64,000 nt of DNA from Bacteriovoracaceae bacterium (GTDB taxonomy: Bacteria; Bdellovibrionota; Bacteriovoracia; Bacteriovoracales; Bacteriovoracaceae). Where the stretch lies: positions 1 through 64,000 of the forward strand of contig JABIHA010000086.1 of the NCBI GenBank assembly GCA_018649885.1, written 5' to 3'. The notes beneath the pieces were generated by a model. It saw only the letters and a program-made list of their open reading frames with translations. It was not told the origin of the DNA and did no database searches. The stretch's first letter is position 1, and every line of letters starts with the position of its first letter. Of this stretch, positions 44,076-53,123 are shown in pieces. A program made the translations under genes and the position numbers.

Positions 44076-44597
44076 ATGACCAGTAATGAAAAAACTGAAC
44101 TTCTGTTCTTGACTACCGGCGGTACAATCGAGAAAACCTACGATGAAGGCCAAGGAACCCTGGAAAACAGGGAATCCGCCATCAGAAAGTGGATTCTTAG
44201 CTCCTTGCGTCTACCATACACTCAGATTAAGGTCAGAAGCATTCTGAGCAAAGATTCTCTGCAAATGGATGATAAGGATCGCGACAAAATTTACAAGGCG
44301 ATTAAAAAATATAGCGCACATAAAATCCCCATTGTTGTACTCCATGGAACTGATACTCTTGAAAATACTCTTGAATATTGCATCCAAAAAATGGGGAAGG
44401 TTGAGGTTCCTGTTGTGTTTACTGGGGCCATGAGACCACTTGAATTTGTTGATTCCGATGCCAAACAAAATATTACCGAGGCGATGATGGTGGCCAAGAT
44501 AATCGACCCTGGGTTTTATCTCTCTTTTCACGGAAAACTATTTTGTGGAACTAGAGTCCGAAAAAACCGAGACCTCCTAACATTTGAAGAAAAGTAA
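44076..44597 (+). CDS. Stand-alone asparaginase N-terminal domain
   Basis: 173 residues, about half of a normal type I/II asparaginase. Both catalytic Thr motifs are kept: TTGGTIEKTY near residue 14 and VLHGTDTLENT near 88, with a VFTGAMRPL block. The C-terminal domain is absent and the reading frame ends cleanly, so it is either a genuine short family or a truncated gene. Divergent from htpG. Hydrolysis of asparagine is possible but not shown by the sequence. Confidence 0.75.
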   Translation: MTSNEKTELLFLTTGGTIEKTYDEGQGTLENRESAIRKWILSSLRLPYTQIKVRSILSKDSLQMDDKDRDKIYKAIKKYSAHKIPIVVLHGTDTLENTLEYCIQKMGKVEVPVVFTGAMRPLEFVDSDAKQNITEAMMVAKIIDPGFYLSFHGKLFCGTRVRKNRDLLTFEEK

Positions 44598-45224
44598 ATA
44601 CTATTGACTCAAATTACTTTGTTTAACGTTTACCTGAGGCAAAGTGTGCGCTCGAGTGGAATGTTGTTTTGTTTTTTGGTTATGCCCGGGCCGGATGGGA
44701 TTGGGGAGGGGACTGACTTTTCTTTCGGCCCTTGTTCACGGCGTAGTCTTGAGGTTTGGATTGGTGTGGTGTGAACTGTAAGGGCTGCTATTTTTTGAAT
44801 TGTGGTTGTTGTTGTCTGGTAGGGAAAAAAGATGGAGTTCTATAGAGTTTTATAGTGGCAAGGTAGAGGAAGCGTGGGCCCCGCAAAGGGCCCCTTGAGC
44901 GCCTGAACTCATAAATCAATTTTATATAAATCAGAAAAAAATAAATAGAATCTTTATGCGAGGCAAAGTGTGCGTTCATGTTTAATTTAGTTTGAAGAAT
45001 GTAAAAAGATTTTTGGGGGGATAAAAATATTTGACTGAGTTGGGAGCAATGATGATTTTTTATAAATCTTAGGTTCGCTTTTGGCATGGTTAAAACTTTT
45101 TTTTGAAGGCAATTTTATAATTGTGATGAATGGGGCTTAGGTTGGAATTATGAAGGCTTACATTTGGAGGGGATTTTTTTTGAAATGGAAGTTGTGGTAG
45201 AAAGAGTTTTGTTTGGGAGATTGA
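44598..45224. other. Noncoding stretch of unusual G+T composition with an 18-bp repeat
   Basis: The plus strand is rich in G and T with several G-runs, unlike the rest of the window. The 18-mer gaggcaaagtgtgcgYtc occurs at 44636-44653 and 44960-44977. A GGGCCCCGCAAAGGGGCCC-like inverted repeat lies near 44877-44893. No supported gene; long minus-strand frames here look like shadows of the composition. It joins an HNH gene of the same composition. Confidence 0.45.
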
Positions 45225-45980
45225 ATGAGAATTTTTAGCGAGATAAAAGAGTTGGTTCGGGTTGAGAAAAGTTATACTCGGAAGATTTTGAAGAAGTTGA
45301 TGGTGATTGAAAAAGACAAGCTCTACTGTGATTTGAAGTATTCTTCTTTGTATAAATATATAGTGAAGGAGCTTGGGTATTCGGATGCAGAGGCAAGTAT
45401 TCGGGTTAATGCAACTCGGTTGATGCTTAAATCTGAAATGGCGCTTAAGAAAATTGAGTCTGGAGAGTTGACGCTGACTAATGCGGCTTGTGCTCAAAGG
45501 GTTTTGCAGGGGAGTCGTGATCAAAAATTTATTGAAGATGTTGTGGGTAAGGCTTCGGGGTGTTCTACGCGAAAGTTTAAGAAAATTGTGAGTGAGGAAT
45601 ATGAAATTGAAAGGCGGGAGACGTTGATTCTAAGTGAGTTTATGCTTTTGAAGTTTGATAGGCTTCGGAAGGTTTATGGGGATCTTTCTACCCATGAATT
45701 GATTCAGATAATGCTTGAAAAAGAGTTGTCGGCTCCTGGGAAGGTGCAACGTGTTCGCAAAATTGATGTAAAGAACTCTCGATATATTCCCAAAGGGGTT
45801 AAGAGGGAGGTTTATACGGGGGAGTGTGCTAATTGCGGAGTAAGGCATGGGCTTGAGTATGATCATAAGCTTAAGTTTTCTCATGGAGGGGATAATAGTA
45901 AGGAGAATATTCAGATTCTTTGTGGGGCCTGTAACAGGAGGAAAGAGATTGTGGCCAGGGGGATGAACTTATTTTGTTAA
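45225..45980 (+). CDS. HNH endonuclease family protein
   Basis: 251 residues. The C-terminal HNH nuclease has CANCG...LEYDHKLKFSHGG...N..ILCGACNRRK, that is a Cys4-type zinc pair plus DH and N residues. The N-terminal helical part includes ELGYSDAEASIRVNATRLML. I recall many such HNH genes in Bdellovibrio genomes. Codon use is skewed to G-ending codons, unlike neighbours. GGGAG lies before the ATG. Could be a mobile nuclease gene. Confidence 0.8.
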   Translation: MRIFSEIKELVRVEKSYTRKILKKLMVIEKDKLYCDLKYSSLYKYIVKELGYSDAEASIRVNATRLMLKSEMALKKIESGELTLTNAACAQRVLQGSRDQKFIEDVVGKASGCSTRKFKKIVSEEYEIERRETLILSEFMLLKFDRLRKVYGDLSTHELIQIMLEKELSAPGKVQRVRKIDVKNSRYIPKGVKREVYTGECANCGVRHGLEYDHKLKFSHGGDNSKENIQILCGACNRRKEIVARGMNLFC

Positions 45981-46295
45981 TATGAGGATTTGCCAAGAGG
46001 GTTATCACTATTTTACCTAATTGGTATAAACCAACTATATAGCTTCTTTCTGGTAGGTACTAGAAATGGTAATAGATCTTAAGCTTTACAATTTGCTACA
46101 ATAATAAACAAATCGCCTCGAATTGTAGGCTAGAAGCTTTCTTCTCTTGGAACACTAATCCCTTGAATTTACAATGACTCCATAAAAATTATTTACCAAA
46201 GCTTAGTGTAGTGGGGAAAACTCACTAAAATAGTAAACTAACGGATGCAAACACCCGAAAGAAAAAGGGTGTGAACCAAAAAAGAAAAGACCATT
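45981..46295. other. Intergenic leader of the Cys-rich lipoprotein gene
   Basis: Contains a small TTGGT/ACCAA hairpin just after the HNH gene (46021-46034) and an ACACCC/GGGTGT hairpin at 46251-46272, close to the next start. No gene seen. Confidence 0.35.
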
Positions 46296-48233
46296 ATGAG
46301 AGCTAAAACTTTTCTGAAATTGTCTAAAAAATTGCTCCCGCTAATTACTTTGGCGATATTTTTTAGTGCCTGTATGCCTCAAGGTGGATCAAGCCGGAAA
46401 TCTAAAATAACTGATGCAGCTAGTGACGTCACTGGCGGTGGATCTGATGCTGATGGACAGGGTACTTCCAGAGAGGATGATGACACTGAGACAGTCACTC
46501 TGACGCAGAAAACTGAAATCAGACATATTGCAGATCCTGTAGATGGCGTCTTTAAAACCAAAGTATCAATTCCCAAAAACTTTTCGGGATTCTTATATAT
46601 TTCAGGGATCAATGTTACTGCCTTAAACGATAAGCGAGTAAAGGTTCGCTTTAAGTTTGGAAAAGATTACGAGGCCATAACACTAGATGCAACAGTGGCA
46701 AGGGCGATGAGTGGAGGGATTACTCCTCAAACAGATATTCAGGTTTTAGTACTGGATTTTGATGGAAAGCCTTTTAAAGATTTAAGGCTTTTATACGATC
46801 TTTACGATTACTCAACATACGCAGCTAGTGATTCACCAACTTCTGACAATAGAGACACTAACTTGTATTGTAGAGGAGTCAATTTAACTGATGACCCTAC
46901 CTTTGAAGCCACCTCAAGTTCTACTACTTGTTCAAGCTCGGGCGATAAGTGTCTTTATGCCTATGCCAAAGTTGTTGATAAAGGGTTAGTAGATGATAGC
47001 AGTGGTAGTGATATTTCTACTCTACCTTCAAGTCATCAAGTAGACCTGGACGGAAATGGATCAGGTGCAAGTTCGACCTATGATACTGATACCTCGGCAA
47101 ACAAGATAAAGAAATGTTTGCCTGATAATGCTATTGCCAGCTTTGCTAGCATTAGCTCAACCTTGACAACTTTTGCTGAAACCGCCACCGCTTCTCCATA
47201 TGATTACTCATTTAGTTCAGCTTCTGTAGCAATCAGTTACGGTGACTACGCTCTTACAAATAGTAGTGTTGACTACAAATTTAAAGGCTCATACCGGGCC
47301 TTAAATACTTCTAGCTGGCAAATTTCAAGTGACGCCGTTGTACACGACCCTGCCTTTGGGACTCAGCCCTATGGTATTTACCGGGCCGTTCAGACTGCTG
47401 CTGATTTCAATACAGGTTATGGATCTTATATGTTCCCACTTGCTGGAAAGCTTGAGCTAGAAACTGGCGTTCAGTATATTGGTGGAACAACTTGGTATAG
47501 CACTAAAAGTGTTCAGACTATGCTCTCCTCAGGAGAGTCTGAGTGGATGGACGGTTGTAACATTAGAATTAAAGAAACCAATCCAGAAACAAGTGAGCAT
47601 GTTGGCTCATGTAATGTTTCCGCTACTATCGAAGTTTACTATACAGACGATGACGGTGATGAAGTTATCGTCGACGAATCAATAGATGTAAAACTTCAAA
47701 TAGTAAGAGAAAGTGACACAAACTCTGTAGGAGAGGATGTCTTATTTTCAAACTACTCAACTTGCGAAGGCTCAAATGGCTGCTCAGCTGATGAGTGTTG
47801 TTTCAATAGTAGATGTTGGAGTAGAGACGTTGTTTATCAGTGTTTGAATGATACAGATGATGGTAGTAAGGGAGTGGGGGACAGTTGTTCTTCAGATTAT
47901 GAATGCTCAAGCTTATGCTGTAATAGATCCATGGGAAAATGTGCTGTTCACGATACCAGCTCGGATGACCCTACTTACTGCTCTAAAACAGCGGGAGACT
48001 CTTGTGTCGCCAAAGAGTGGTGTGCTGTTCAAAATGTTAATCAGTGCTACATAGTGAAAACTGGACTTGATAATCAAGGTCAGACAACCTGTGCCCTGAG
48101 ATGTTACAACGTGCCGACCCATGGAGACTGTCGAAATGGGACCTGTGTGCCTCCTACCCAACCTACGGCCCCAACATTTGACCCCAATAATCCAGATTGT
48201 AGCACTGCGATAGATGCACCTGTTTCCCTCTAG
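46296..48233 (+). CDS. Large Cys-rich lipoprotein
   Basis: 645 residues. Lipobox LAIFFSAC after a basic start (MRAKTFLKLSKK), then a low-complexity Gly/Ser/Asp linker, a beta-rich middle (about 80-470), and a Cys-rich C-terminal third with knot-like repeats (CSADECCFNSRC, CSSDYECSSLCCNRSMGKC, CVAKEWC). Such Cys-knot segments are typical of extracellular binding proteins. Likely a surface lipoprotein, perhaps for adhesion to prey, which is inference. The ribosome site is weak. Confidence 0.65.
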   Translation: MRAKTFLKLSKKLLPLITLAIFFSACMPQGGSSRKSKITDAASDVTGGGSDADGQGTSREDDDTETVTLTQKTEIRHIADPVDGVFKTKVSIPKNFSGFLYISGINVTALNDKRVKVRFKFGKDYEAITLDATVARAMSGGITPQTDIQVLVLDFDGKPFKDLRLLYDLYDYSTYAASDSPTSDNRDTNLYCRGVNLTDDPTFEATSSSTTCSSSGDKCLYAYAKVVDKGLVDDSSGSDISTLPSSHQVDLDGNGSGASSTYDTDTSANKIKKCLPDNAIASFASISSTLTTFAETATASPYDYSFSSASVAISYGDYALTNSSVDYKFKGSYRALNTSSWQISSDAVVHDPAFGTQPYGIYRAVQTAADFNTGYGSYMFPLAGKLELETGVQYIGGTTWYSTKSVQTMLSSGESEWMDGCNIRIKETNPETSEHVGSCNVSATIEVYYTDDDGDEVIVDESIDVKLQIVRESDTNSVGEDVLFSNYSTCEGSNGCSADECCFNSRCWSRDVVYQCLNDTDDGSKGVGDSCSSDYECSSLCCNRSMGKCAVHDTSSDDPTYCSKTAGDSCVAKEWCAVQNVNQCYIVKTGLDNQGQTTCALRCYNVPTHGDCRNGTCVPPTQPTAPTFDPNNPDCSTAIDAPVSL

Positions 48234-48287
48234 TTTCTGCTGGGCCTTATACTGTCCAGATCATAAATCTTAGGACATACTACCTGG

Positions 48288-48605
48288 ATGAGAATTCTTT
48301 TCATTATTCAGCTATTTTTAGTGGTTGGTATCCAGAGTGGATATTGCCACAATAATAAGAGCTATTTTACTCGCTCTGAGTGGAAAGAGATTAAAAGAGT
48401 ATTTAATAGAAACCATTTTTACAATTTAAGGCAAAATGAAACGGCCAAGAAAACAAGAAGACTGCTGGCTGAGTTTAGAAAACTGGCCGTTAAAGATCAC
48501 CAAAGTATTGTAGGTAATAGAAAGTTTCTTCCTAAGCTCGGTAGAGTTGATGGCAGTGCTAGTGAAAATTTAACTTATATAGTGAATAAATATGGAAATA
48601 GGTAA
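48288..48605 (+). CDS. Small exported protein, unknown
   Basis: 105 residues with an N-terminal hydrophobic segment (MRILFIIQLFLVVGIQSGYC) and a basic helical remainder. It overlaps the epimerase gene start by 14 bp, which suggests coupled translation. No motif recognised. Confidence 0.5.
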   Translation: MRILFIIQLFLVVGIQSGYCHNNKSYFTRSEWKEIKRVFNRNHFYNLRQNETAKKTRRLLAEFRKLAVKDHQSIVGNRKFLPKLGRVDGSASENLTYIVNKYGNR

Positions 48606-49044
48606 AATTATGGAAAAGGTCCCTGAGTTAGAAGATGCAGTTCTCGATCATATTGCAATTGCAGTTCAAAGTATTGAAACCTCTCTTTCAATCTATGAAG
48701 ATCTTGGGTTTAAGTTTCAGGAAAAAAGAGAAGTGGTAGAAGAGCAAGGTGTGAAAACTGCTTTTGCAAGAATTGATCAAACAGCTCATTTAGAGCTACT
48801 AGAGCCTACCCACGACAAGAGTCCCATCTATCAATTCATCGACAGAAAAGGACAGGGGATTCACCATATTTGTGTTCAGGTTCGAGATGTAAAAAAGAAA
48901 ACAGAAGAGTTAAAAAATAAAGGCTATAGAATGATTTATGATCATCCTATGACTGGAGCCGGTGGTCACATGGTGAATTTCATACATCCTAAGTCTACAG
49001 GCGGAGTTTTAATTGAGATTTCTCAAAAGGTAGCGGTAAATTAA
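48592..49044 (+). CDS. mce: Methylmalonyl-CoA epimerase
   Basis: 150 residues, glyoxalase/VOC fold. Converts (2R)- and (2S)-methylmalonyl-CoA in propionate and branched-chain amino acid use. Metal ligands fit LDHIAIAV, LELLEP and IHHICVQV, plus a C-terminal Glu in VLIEISQ. The start may be ATG 48592 or ATG 48610. Its stop overlaps the rhomboid start (TAATG). No mutase or carboxylase gene is nearby. Confidence 0.88.
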   Translation: MEIGKIMEKVPELEDAVLDHIAIAVQSIETSLSIYEDLGFKFQEKREVVEEQGVKTAFARIDQTAHLELLEPTHDKSPIYQFIDRKGQGIHHICVQVRDVKKKTEELKNKGYRMIYDHPMTGAGGHMVNFIHPKSTGGVLIEISQKVAVN

Positions 49045-49799
49045 TGAGAATGCCAGGTGGTCAGGCCTTTCACGCTCCTCCATTAACCCCCCTTAACAGG
49101 GCCTTAATCATTGCGATTATTGGCCTCTTTGTACTAGATTCCATGACTAAAATGGCATCTGGTGTTAGCTTGGCCTCCATATTTGGCCTTTTTCCTGGTC
49201 GTTTTTTGGAAGGCCATATTTACCAACTTATTACTTACCCTTTTTTTAACACCCACCTTTTAGGTGTTATTTTTAACTGCCTGCTTCTTTGGTTTTTGGG
49301 AACAGATGTGGAACACCGCTTGGGACAGAAGCGCTATATCATGCTGATGCTCGTTTCCATTATTGGCGCTGGGATAGTCTATATTTTCATGGCCAGTTTT
49401 TTGTTCAAAAGCTTTCTTTTTATTCCGCTAATGGGCATGTCGGGAGCCATTTTCTCTCTGGTTTTAGTCTATGGAATAAATAACCCCGATACCTACTTCT
49501 CGTTTATGTTCCTATTTCCCATTAAGGCCAGATATGTGTTGTGTTTCTACGTCATGATGGAGCTATATTCGGCGATTTTCTCTCCTATGGGGAAAGCTGC
49601 TTGGGCCCATCTCGGGGCCATGGCCTTTGGATTTATGTACCTAAAGATGCCAGATCTAGATCTTTTTTCGAAGTTATTTAAGAAAAATGGCCGGAAACCT
49701 GGTGGTGGGAAGAAAAAAAGACGCGATGGTCCAGGTTTATATATCGTCAAAGATGGCGAAGGAGAGGCAGACAAAAAAGATCCTAGATACTGGCAGTAG
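49044..49799 (+). CDS. Rhomboid-family intramembrane serine protease
   Basis: 251 residues, six predicted membrane helices. The catalytic Ser lies in GMSGAIF and the His in AHLGAMAFG, on separate helices as in active rhomboids; the first-loop Arg region is HRLGQKR. The C-terminal tail is cytosolic and very basic (GRKPGGGKKKRRDG), possibly nucleic-acid- or lipid-binding. Cleaves single-span membrane proteins. Translationally coupled with mce. Confidence 0.85.
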   Translation: MRMPGGQAFHAPPLTPLNRALIIAIIGLFVLDSMTKMASGVSLASIFGLFPGRFLEGHIYQLITYPFFNTHLLGVIFNCLLLWFLGTDVEHRLGQKRYIMLMLVSIIGAGIVYIFMASFLFKSFLFIPLMGMSGAIFSLVLVYGINNPDTYFSFMFLFPIKARYVLCFYVMMELYSAIFSPMGKAAWAHLGAMAFGFMYLKMPDLDLFSKLFKKNGRKPGGGKKKRRDGPGLYIVKDGEGEADKKDPRYWQ

Positions 49800-49877
49800 A
49801 TTTTGGCTGACATTTTTGGAAACTATGTGGTAGTTTGTTGCACCTCGTAAGTTAAAAACCTAGTCTGTGGAGAGATA

Positions 49878-50078
49878 ATGAAGCTTGCTAAAGCATTGAG
49901 TGACAAAACATATGATATTAGGCTTCGCCAAAAACTCTTGGGAGAGGGAAAGCTGGACAAGGCTGAACTCAATAAATATCTAGAAGGCTTAGAAGACGAT
50001 GCTGGTAAATGTGAAGATTTAAATGCAGTTGTCGCTGCCACAGTCAGTGAGCCAGCTCCAAATAATACAGATTACTGA
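49878..50078 (+). CDS. Small soluble protein, unknown
   Basis: 66 residues, charged and helical (MKLAKALSDKTYDIRLRQKLL, start shown), with GGAGAG before the ATG. Its 3' end overlaps the convergent FliL-like gene by 7 bp. It has the ribosome site and sequence character of a real gene, but no motif. Confidence 0.55.
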   Translation: MKLAKALSDKTYDIRLRQKLLGEGKLDKAELNKYLEGLEDDAGKCEDLNAVVAATVSEPAPNNTDY

Positions 50079-50542
50079 ATAACGAATTTTGTAAAAAAGA
50101 TTCTTTTGATCACCTGCTTGTCGAGCTGGTCATTTACAACACGTTTAATTTTATCTTCTAATAAGATTCTTCCCGCAACAGAGTTTAAATCTTTTGGTTC
50201 CATCTTGCCGGTTATATCTATTATTGAATCGAGAACCATTGCTTTATTTTCTTTTAGAAGTTCCAAAAACTCTTTTCTAAATGGCAGCATGTGCATTTCC
50301 ACATCTAAAAACCTAAGCTTGGTATGCCTGGCCTGAAGATTAATAGTAAAGCTATCGAGTTTAAAAGTTTCAGAGAAAACCATCTTTTTTGCAGTATCTT
50401 TTAGCTTATCGTATCCCTCAATGTCGGTGGGAAGCTTGCGGCTATCAATGAAATTACTCCAAGCAAAAACACCTATACCTGCAGCCACCAGGGTGAGATT
50501 GAGGGCAGAGACAATGAGATCTGTGGTTTTATTACCAGTCAT
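50072..50542 (-). CDS. FliL-like basal-body protein
   Basis: 156 residues. One N-terminal membrane helix (LIVSALNLTLVAAGIGVFAW), then a periplasmic domain whose second half follows FliL: FLDVEMHMLPF, LDSIIDITGKMEPKDLNSVAGR and the ending VIKRIFFTKFVIQ (FliL ends YFTEFVxQ). FliL supports the flagellar stator. It stands alone, as does the FliG-like gene 11 kb away; both may be extra paralogues rather than main flagellar genes. Confidence 0.7.
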   Translation of the reverse strand: MTGNKTTDLIVSALNLTLVAAGIGVFAWSNFIDSRKLPTDIEGYDKLKDTAKKMVFSETFKLDSFTINLQARHTKLRFLDVEMHMLPFRKEFLELLKENKAMVLDSIIDITGKMEPKDLNSVAGRILLEDKIKRVVNDQLDKQVIKRIFFTKFVIQ

Positions 50543-50854
50543 GACACCATTTTATCAGATAATTTAACTGGGTGAAATGGGGAGAAATAGGTTTGAGTTT
50601 AGATGACGGAAATGATCAGGCACTGGTCGACTATCCACTGTCTGTAGTAATTATAACCATAAAAAACCAGCGGAAGCGCCTCAACGGTCGAGATTAGGAC
50701 GATCACCATAATGCCACATAAAAGTTAGTAATTCCCTGCCATGAGCTCCTCATTCCATGATGGGTAAAATAGTAGTGTGGTTTTCTTTTTTGATGCAACT
50801 ACAGATAGATTTATTCCTTCTCCTGAAGGTTCCAAATTCTTCAATCTATTGCCT
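50543..50854. repeat. Intergenic region with a weak copy of a dispersed repeat
   Basis: TTTGATGCAAcTACAGATAG at 50789-50808 recurs with one change at 52852-52871. TAGTAATTCCCTGCC at 50726-50740 is a degraded match to part of the 43-bp repeat at 52787 and 56203. The region holds no supported gene. Confidence 0.4.
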
Positions 50855-52681
50855 TTATTTTAGAACGGCATTACAACTAGGTTTTGGGTCACATACAAAA
50901 ATGCTATCAAACTCTAGTCCTAAATATAAAAGTCGAAGGATTCTTTCTTGGCCCATGGAGTGAGTAAATCCAATTCTATCTTCTTTCTTTTTTAAAGGCT
51001 CTAACTCAGCTCCAAAAATTGATCTTTTTCCAGGGTGGCAAAAACTATGTATCAGTGGCGCCATAGAGTTCACCGTCATGGGCGCCTTTTTACTTCGCTG
51101 AGAAAGGTTGGCCCCAAAAAAATCTCCCAAGTCTTCATAAAATGACAAAGAGTCTTTTTCTATCTCCTGCTGACAAATTGAAACAATTTTTTTATAACTT
51201 ACAAAAGTCGAAGGTGACAGGATGTTTTTTTTTCCATCTTTAGTGATGACTCCTTTTTTTGGGTTCATCAACTTTCCTATGGCATGAGACATTTCATGAG
51301 ATAGTGTCAAAATCAAATTATCTGTATATCCATTTTTAAAATCTTTTATCAGCTGATAACCAAGCAAAATCGAATTACTTTCATTTGCATAGAAGGCTTG
51401 GGTACTATCCACAGGCAAATCTCTAGCGTATTTGCCTGCACTGCCTGTTGGCTCTCCAGTGAAAGTGGCAAGACTCATATCATCGATAATTTTATCAATT
51501 GTTTCAATACTATGTGAGGAGGCCCGGTTTTGAAGTAGCGGAGAAAGAGCAGCTGGGATATTATCAATTCCATTTAACATGACAGTAAACTCACTTCTCA
51601 CTATTTTTTTAAGCGAACTCTTAAGATCCTCATTGAAAATTCTTCTTATTTCAGCTATCGAATCAGCCGTATCAACTGAATCTTTTAAGGGGTACTCTTG
51701 TTTTATTTTCTTTCCACATAGTTTGTGTAAATTGCCAATCATACTATTAAAAGGAGCACCGAATACTTTTTGATCAAAGCCGAGATACTCAGAGTGAGTC
51801 ATCTTAGAGATTTGAACAATAGATTTCAGATTTTTTAAAAGATTTCTATAAATTGTTTCTGCACTCGTTGAAAAACTATACTTAAGTTTAATCGCAGATA
51901 AGTATTCATGGTAGGTTATCGTTTTTTTATCCGTGAAATATTCTGAAACATCAGCAATATGGGAAAGCTCAATTTCGCCGTCTACGACATTTTCACAATT
52001 AGCTACGATCTTGCTATAGATCAATTCGACTTTGGGATGCATTATCCCAAATGAAGTCATTTCATCTAAAAATTCAGATTTTTTCGACACTTCATCTATC
52101 CCACTTGATTCACAAATCTTTTCAAATGTACTGGGTGCTCCACTCCTGGAAATAAAAGGATAGCTCCCAGGCCTTGAAAAATAACTTAGATAGGGTGAAA
52201 GCAACTTATAATCTTCAATTTTCACATTTTTTAAATCATCGCTAGAGTTAATATCAAAAATATTGTATCCAACAATTTCTATATTATTAGCTACAGATGT
52301 ATCAAGTGTTCCATAGGAACGCGACTGTGATAAAACTCTTTGATACTCAGATGAAAAAAAGAGATCCTTTTTCTCGCTCAAACTTAAGGCATCAATGTCT
52401 AAATTCTCAATTTCTTCCAAAGTCTTGGGGTTTTCGAATAACTTTCCAAAGACTCTTTTTTGGCATTTTTTAAAAGTCCTCTCAACTTCTTTTTCATTTT
52501 TGCTCAAGTATTGTTCAAAATAATTGGTTGGAGTAAAATTTGCGTCGATTTCTTGACAGATTTCATCTACTTTATCAACACAACCCTGCGGAATTTGAGA
52601 TTCAGGACAAATCCCCATACCATTTTCAATAAAAATAGAAAAAAGGGTCAAAATGAAAGAGCTTCTATACATAAGGGCCAT
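50855..52681 (-). CDS. Exported zinc metallopeptidase
   Basis: 608 residues with an N-terminal signal sequence (SSFILTLFSIFIENGMG) before a Cys-containing mature part. The zinc-binding motif HEMSHAIG (HExxH) lies near residue 460, with a likely third ligand in YEDLGDFFGAN about 70 residues later. The large N-terminal region (about 25-400) is unrecognised and may be a propeptide or targeting part. Cys pairs at both ends suggest disulfides outside the cytosol. Likely a secreted hydrolase. Family within the gluzincins not assigned. Confidence 0.7.
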   Translation of the reverse strand: MALMYRSSFILTLFSIFIENGMGICPESQIPQGCVDKVDEICQEIDANFTPTNYFEQYLSKNEKEVERTFKKCQKRVFGKLFENPKTLEEIENLDIDALSLSEKKDLFFSSEYQRVLSQSRSYGTLDTSVANNIEIVGYNIFDINSSDDLKNVKIEDYKLLSPYLSYFSRPGSYPFISRSGAPSTFEKICESSGIDEVSKKSEFLDEMTSFGIMHPKVELIYSKIVANCENVVDGEIELSHIADVSEYFTDKKTITYHEYLSAIKLKYSFSTSAETIYRNLLKNLKSIVQISKMTHSEYLGFDQKVFGAPFNSMIGNLHKLCGKKIKQEYPLKDSVDTADSIAEIRRIFNEDLKSSLKKIVRSEFTVMLNGIDNIPAALSPLLQNRASSHSIETIDKIIDDMSLATFTGEPTGSAGKYARDLPVDSTQAFYANESNSILLGYQLIKDFKNGYTDNLILTLSHEMSHAIGKLMNPKKGVITKDGKKNILSPSTFVSYKKIVSICQQEIEKDSLSFYEDLGDFFGANLSQRSKKAPMTVNSMAPLIHSFCHPGKRSIFGAELEPLKKKEDRIGFTHSMGQERILRLLYLGLEFDSIFVCDPKPSCNAVLK

Positions 52682-53123
52682 TCGGCTAATTAGCGGTATT
52701 ATTTACTAATCTTGACTATCAAATAGAAGGAGATACATTCATGCATGAAGGTTCCAACACATCTCGAAGTTGGCCTCGTAAAGTCCAAAGGCTATCTGTA
52801 GCAATTTTAATACCCTGCCCAGCAAAAGTCAGGACTCTCTTAATTTCTTTATTTGATGCAATTACAGATAGGTATTAGTCTTCAAGCCTCCCCATTTAAA
52901 CCCCAAATACGATAACTCAAACTTAATACTCAAGGTGGGGCTTATGTTTCTCGTGGCCTCTAACTACTTGAAAAGTAGTGCATTTGTGACGAATCACTAC
53001 GAAATGCAGACCCTGATCATTAAGAATTAATTAACAAGAGGAGAGGGCTTACATAATTGATTGTGCGATGCGTTGCACTGCATTAATATTCCTCCACATT
53101 AAACAACTTTTTAAAATCACTGC
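52682..53123. other. Intergenic region between two secreted-protein genes
   Basis: Divergent promoters of the metallopeptidase and the clan-CD-like protein should lie here. Contains repeat copy 52787-52829 and the TTTGATGCAAtTACAGATAG element (52852-52871). GAAGGTTCCAA occurs here (52748) and near 50826. No gene seen. Confidence 0.4.
52787..52829 (+). repeat. 43-bp direct repeat, left copy
   Basis: Matches 56203-56245 at 39 of 43 positions, same orientation. Core shared text is aataccctgcccagcaaaag. The two copies flank the two-gene segment 53124-56195. Confidence 0.75.

Noticed and set aside
44788..45524. Minus-strand reading frames opposite the HNH region
   Set aside because: They arise from the G+T-rich composition, are rich in Pro/His/Asn/Leu low-complexity sequence and lie antisense to a convincing HNH gene.
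49044..49799. Inactive rhomboid pseudoprotease
   Set aside because: Both the Ser in GMSGA and the His in AHLGA are present on separate helices.
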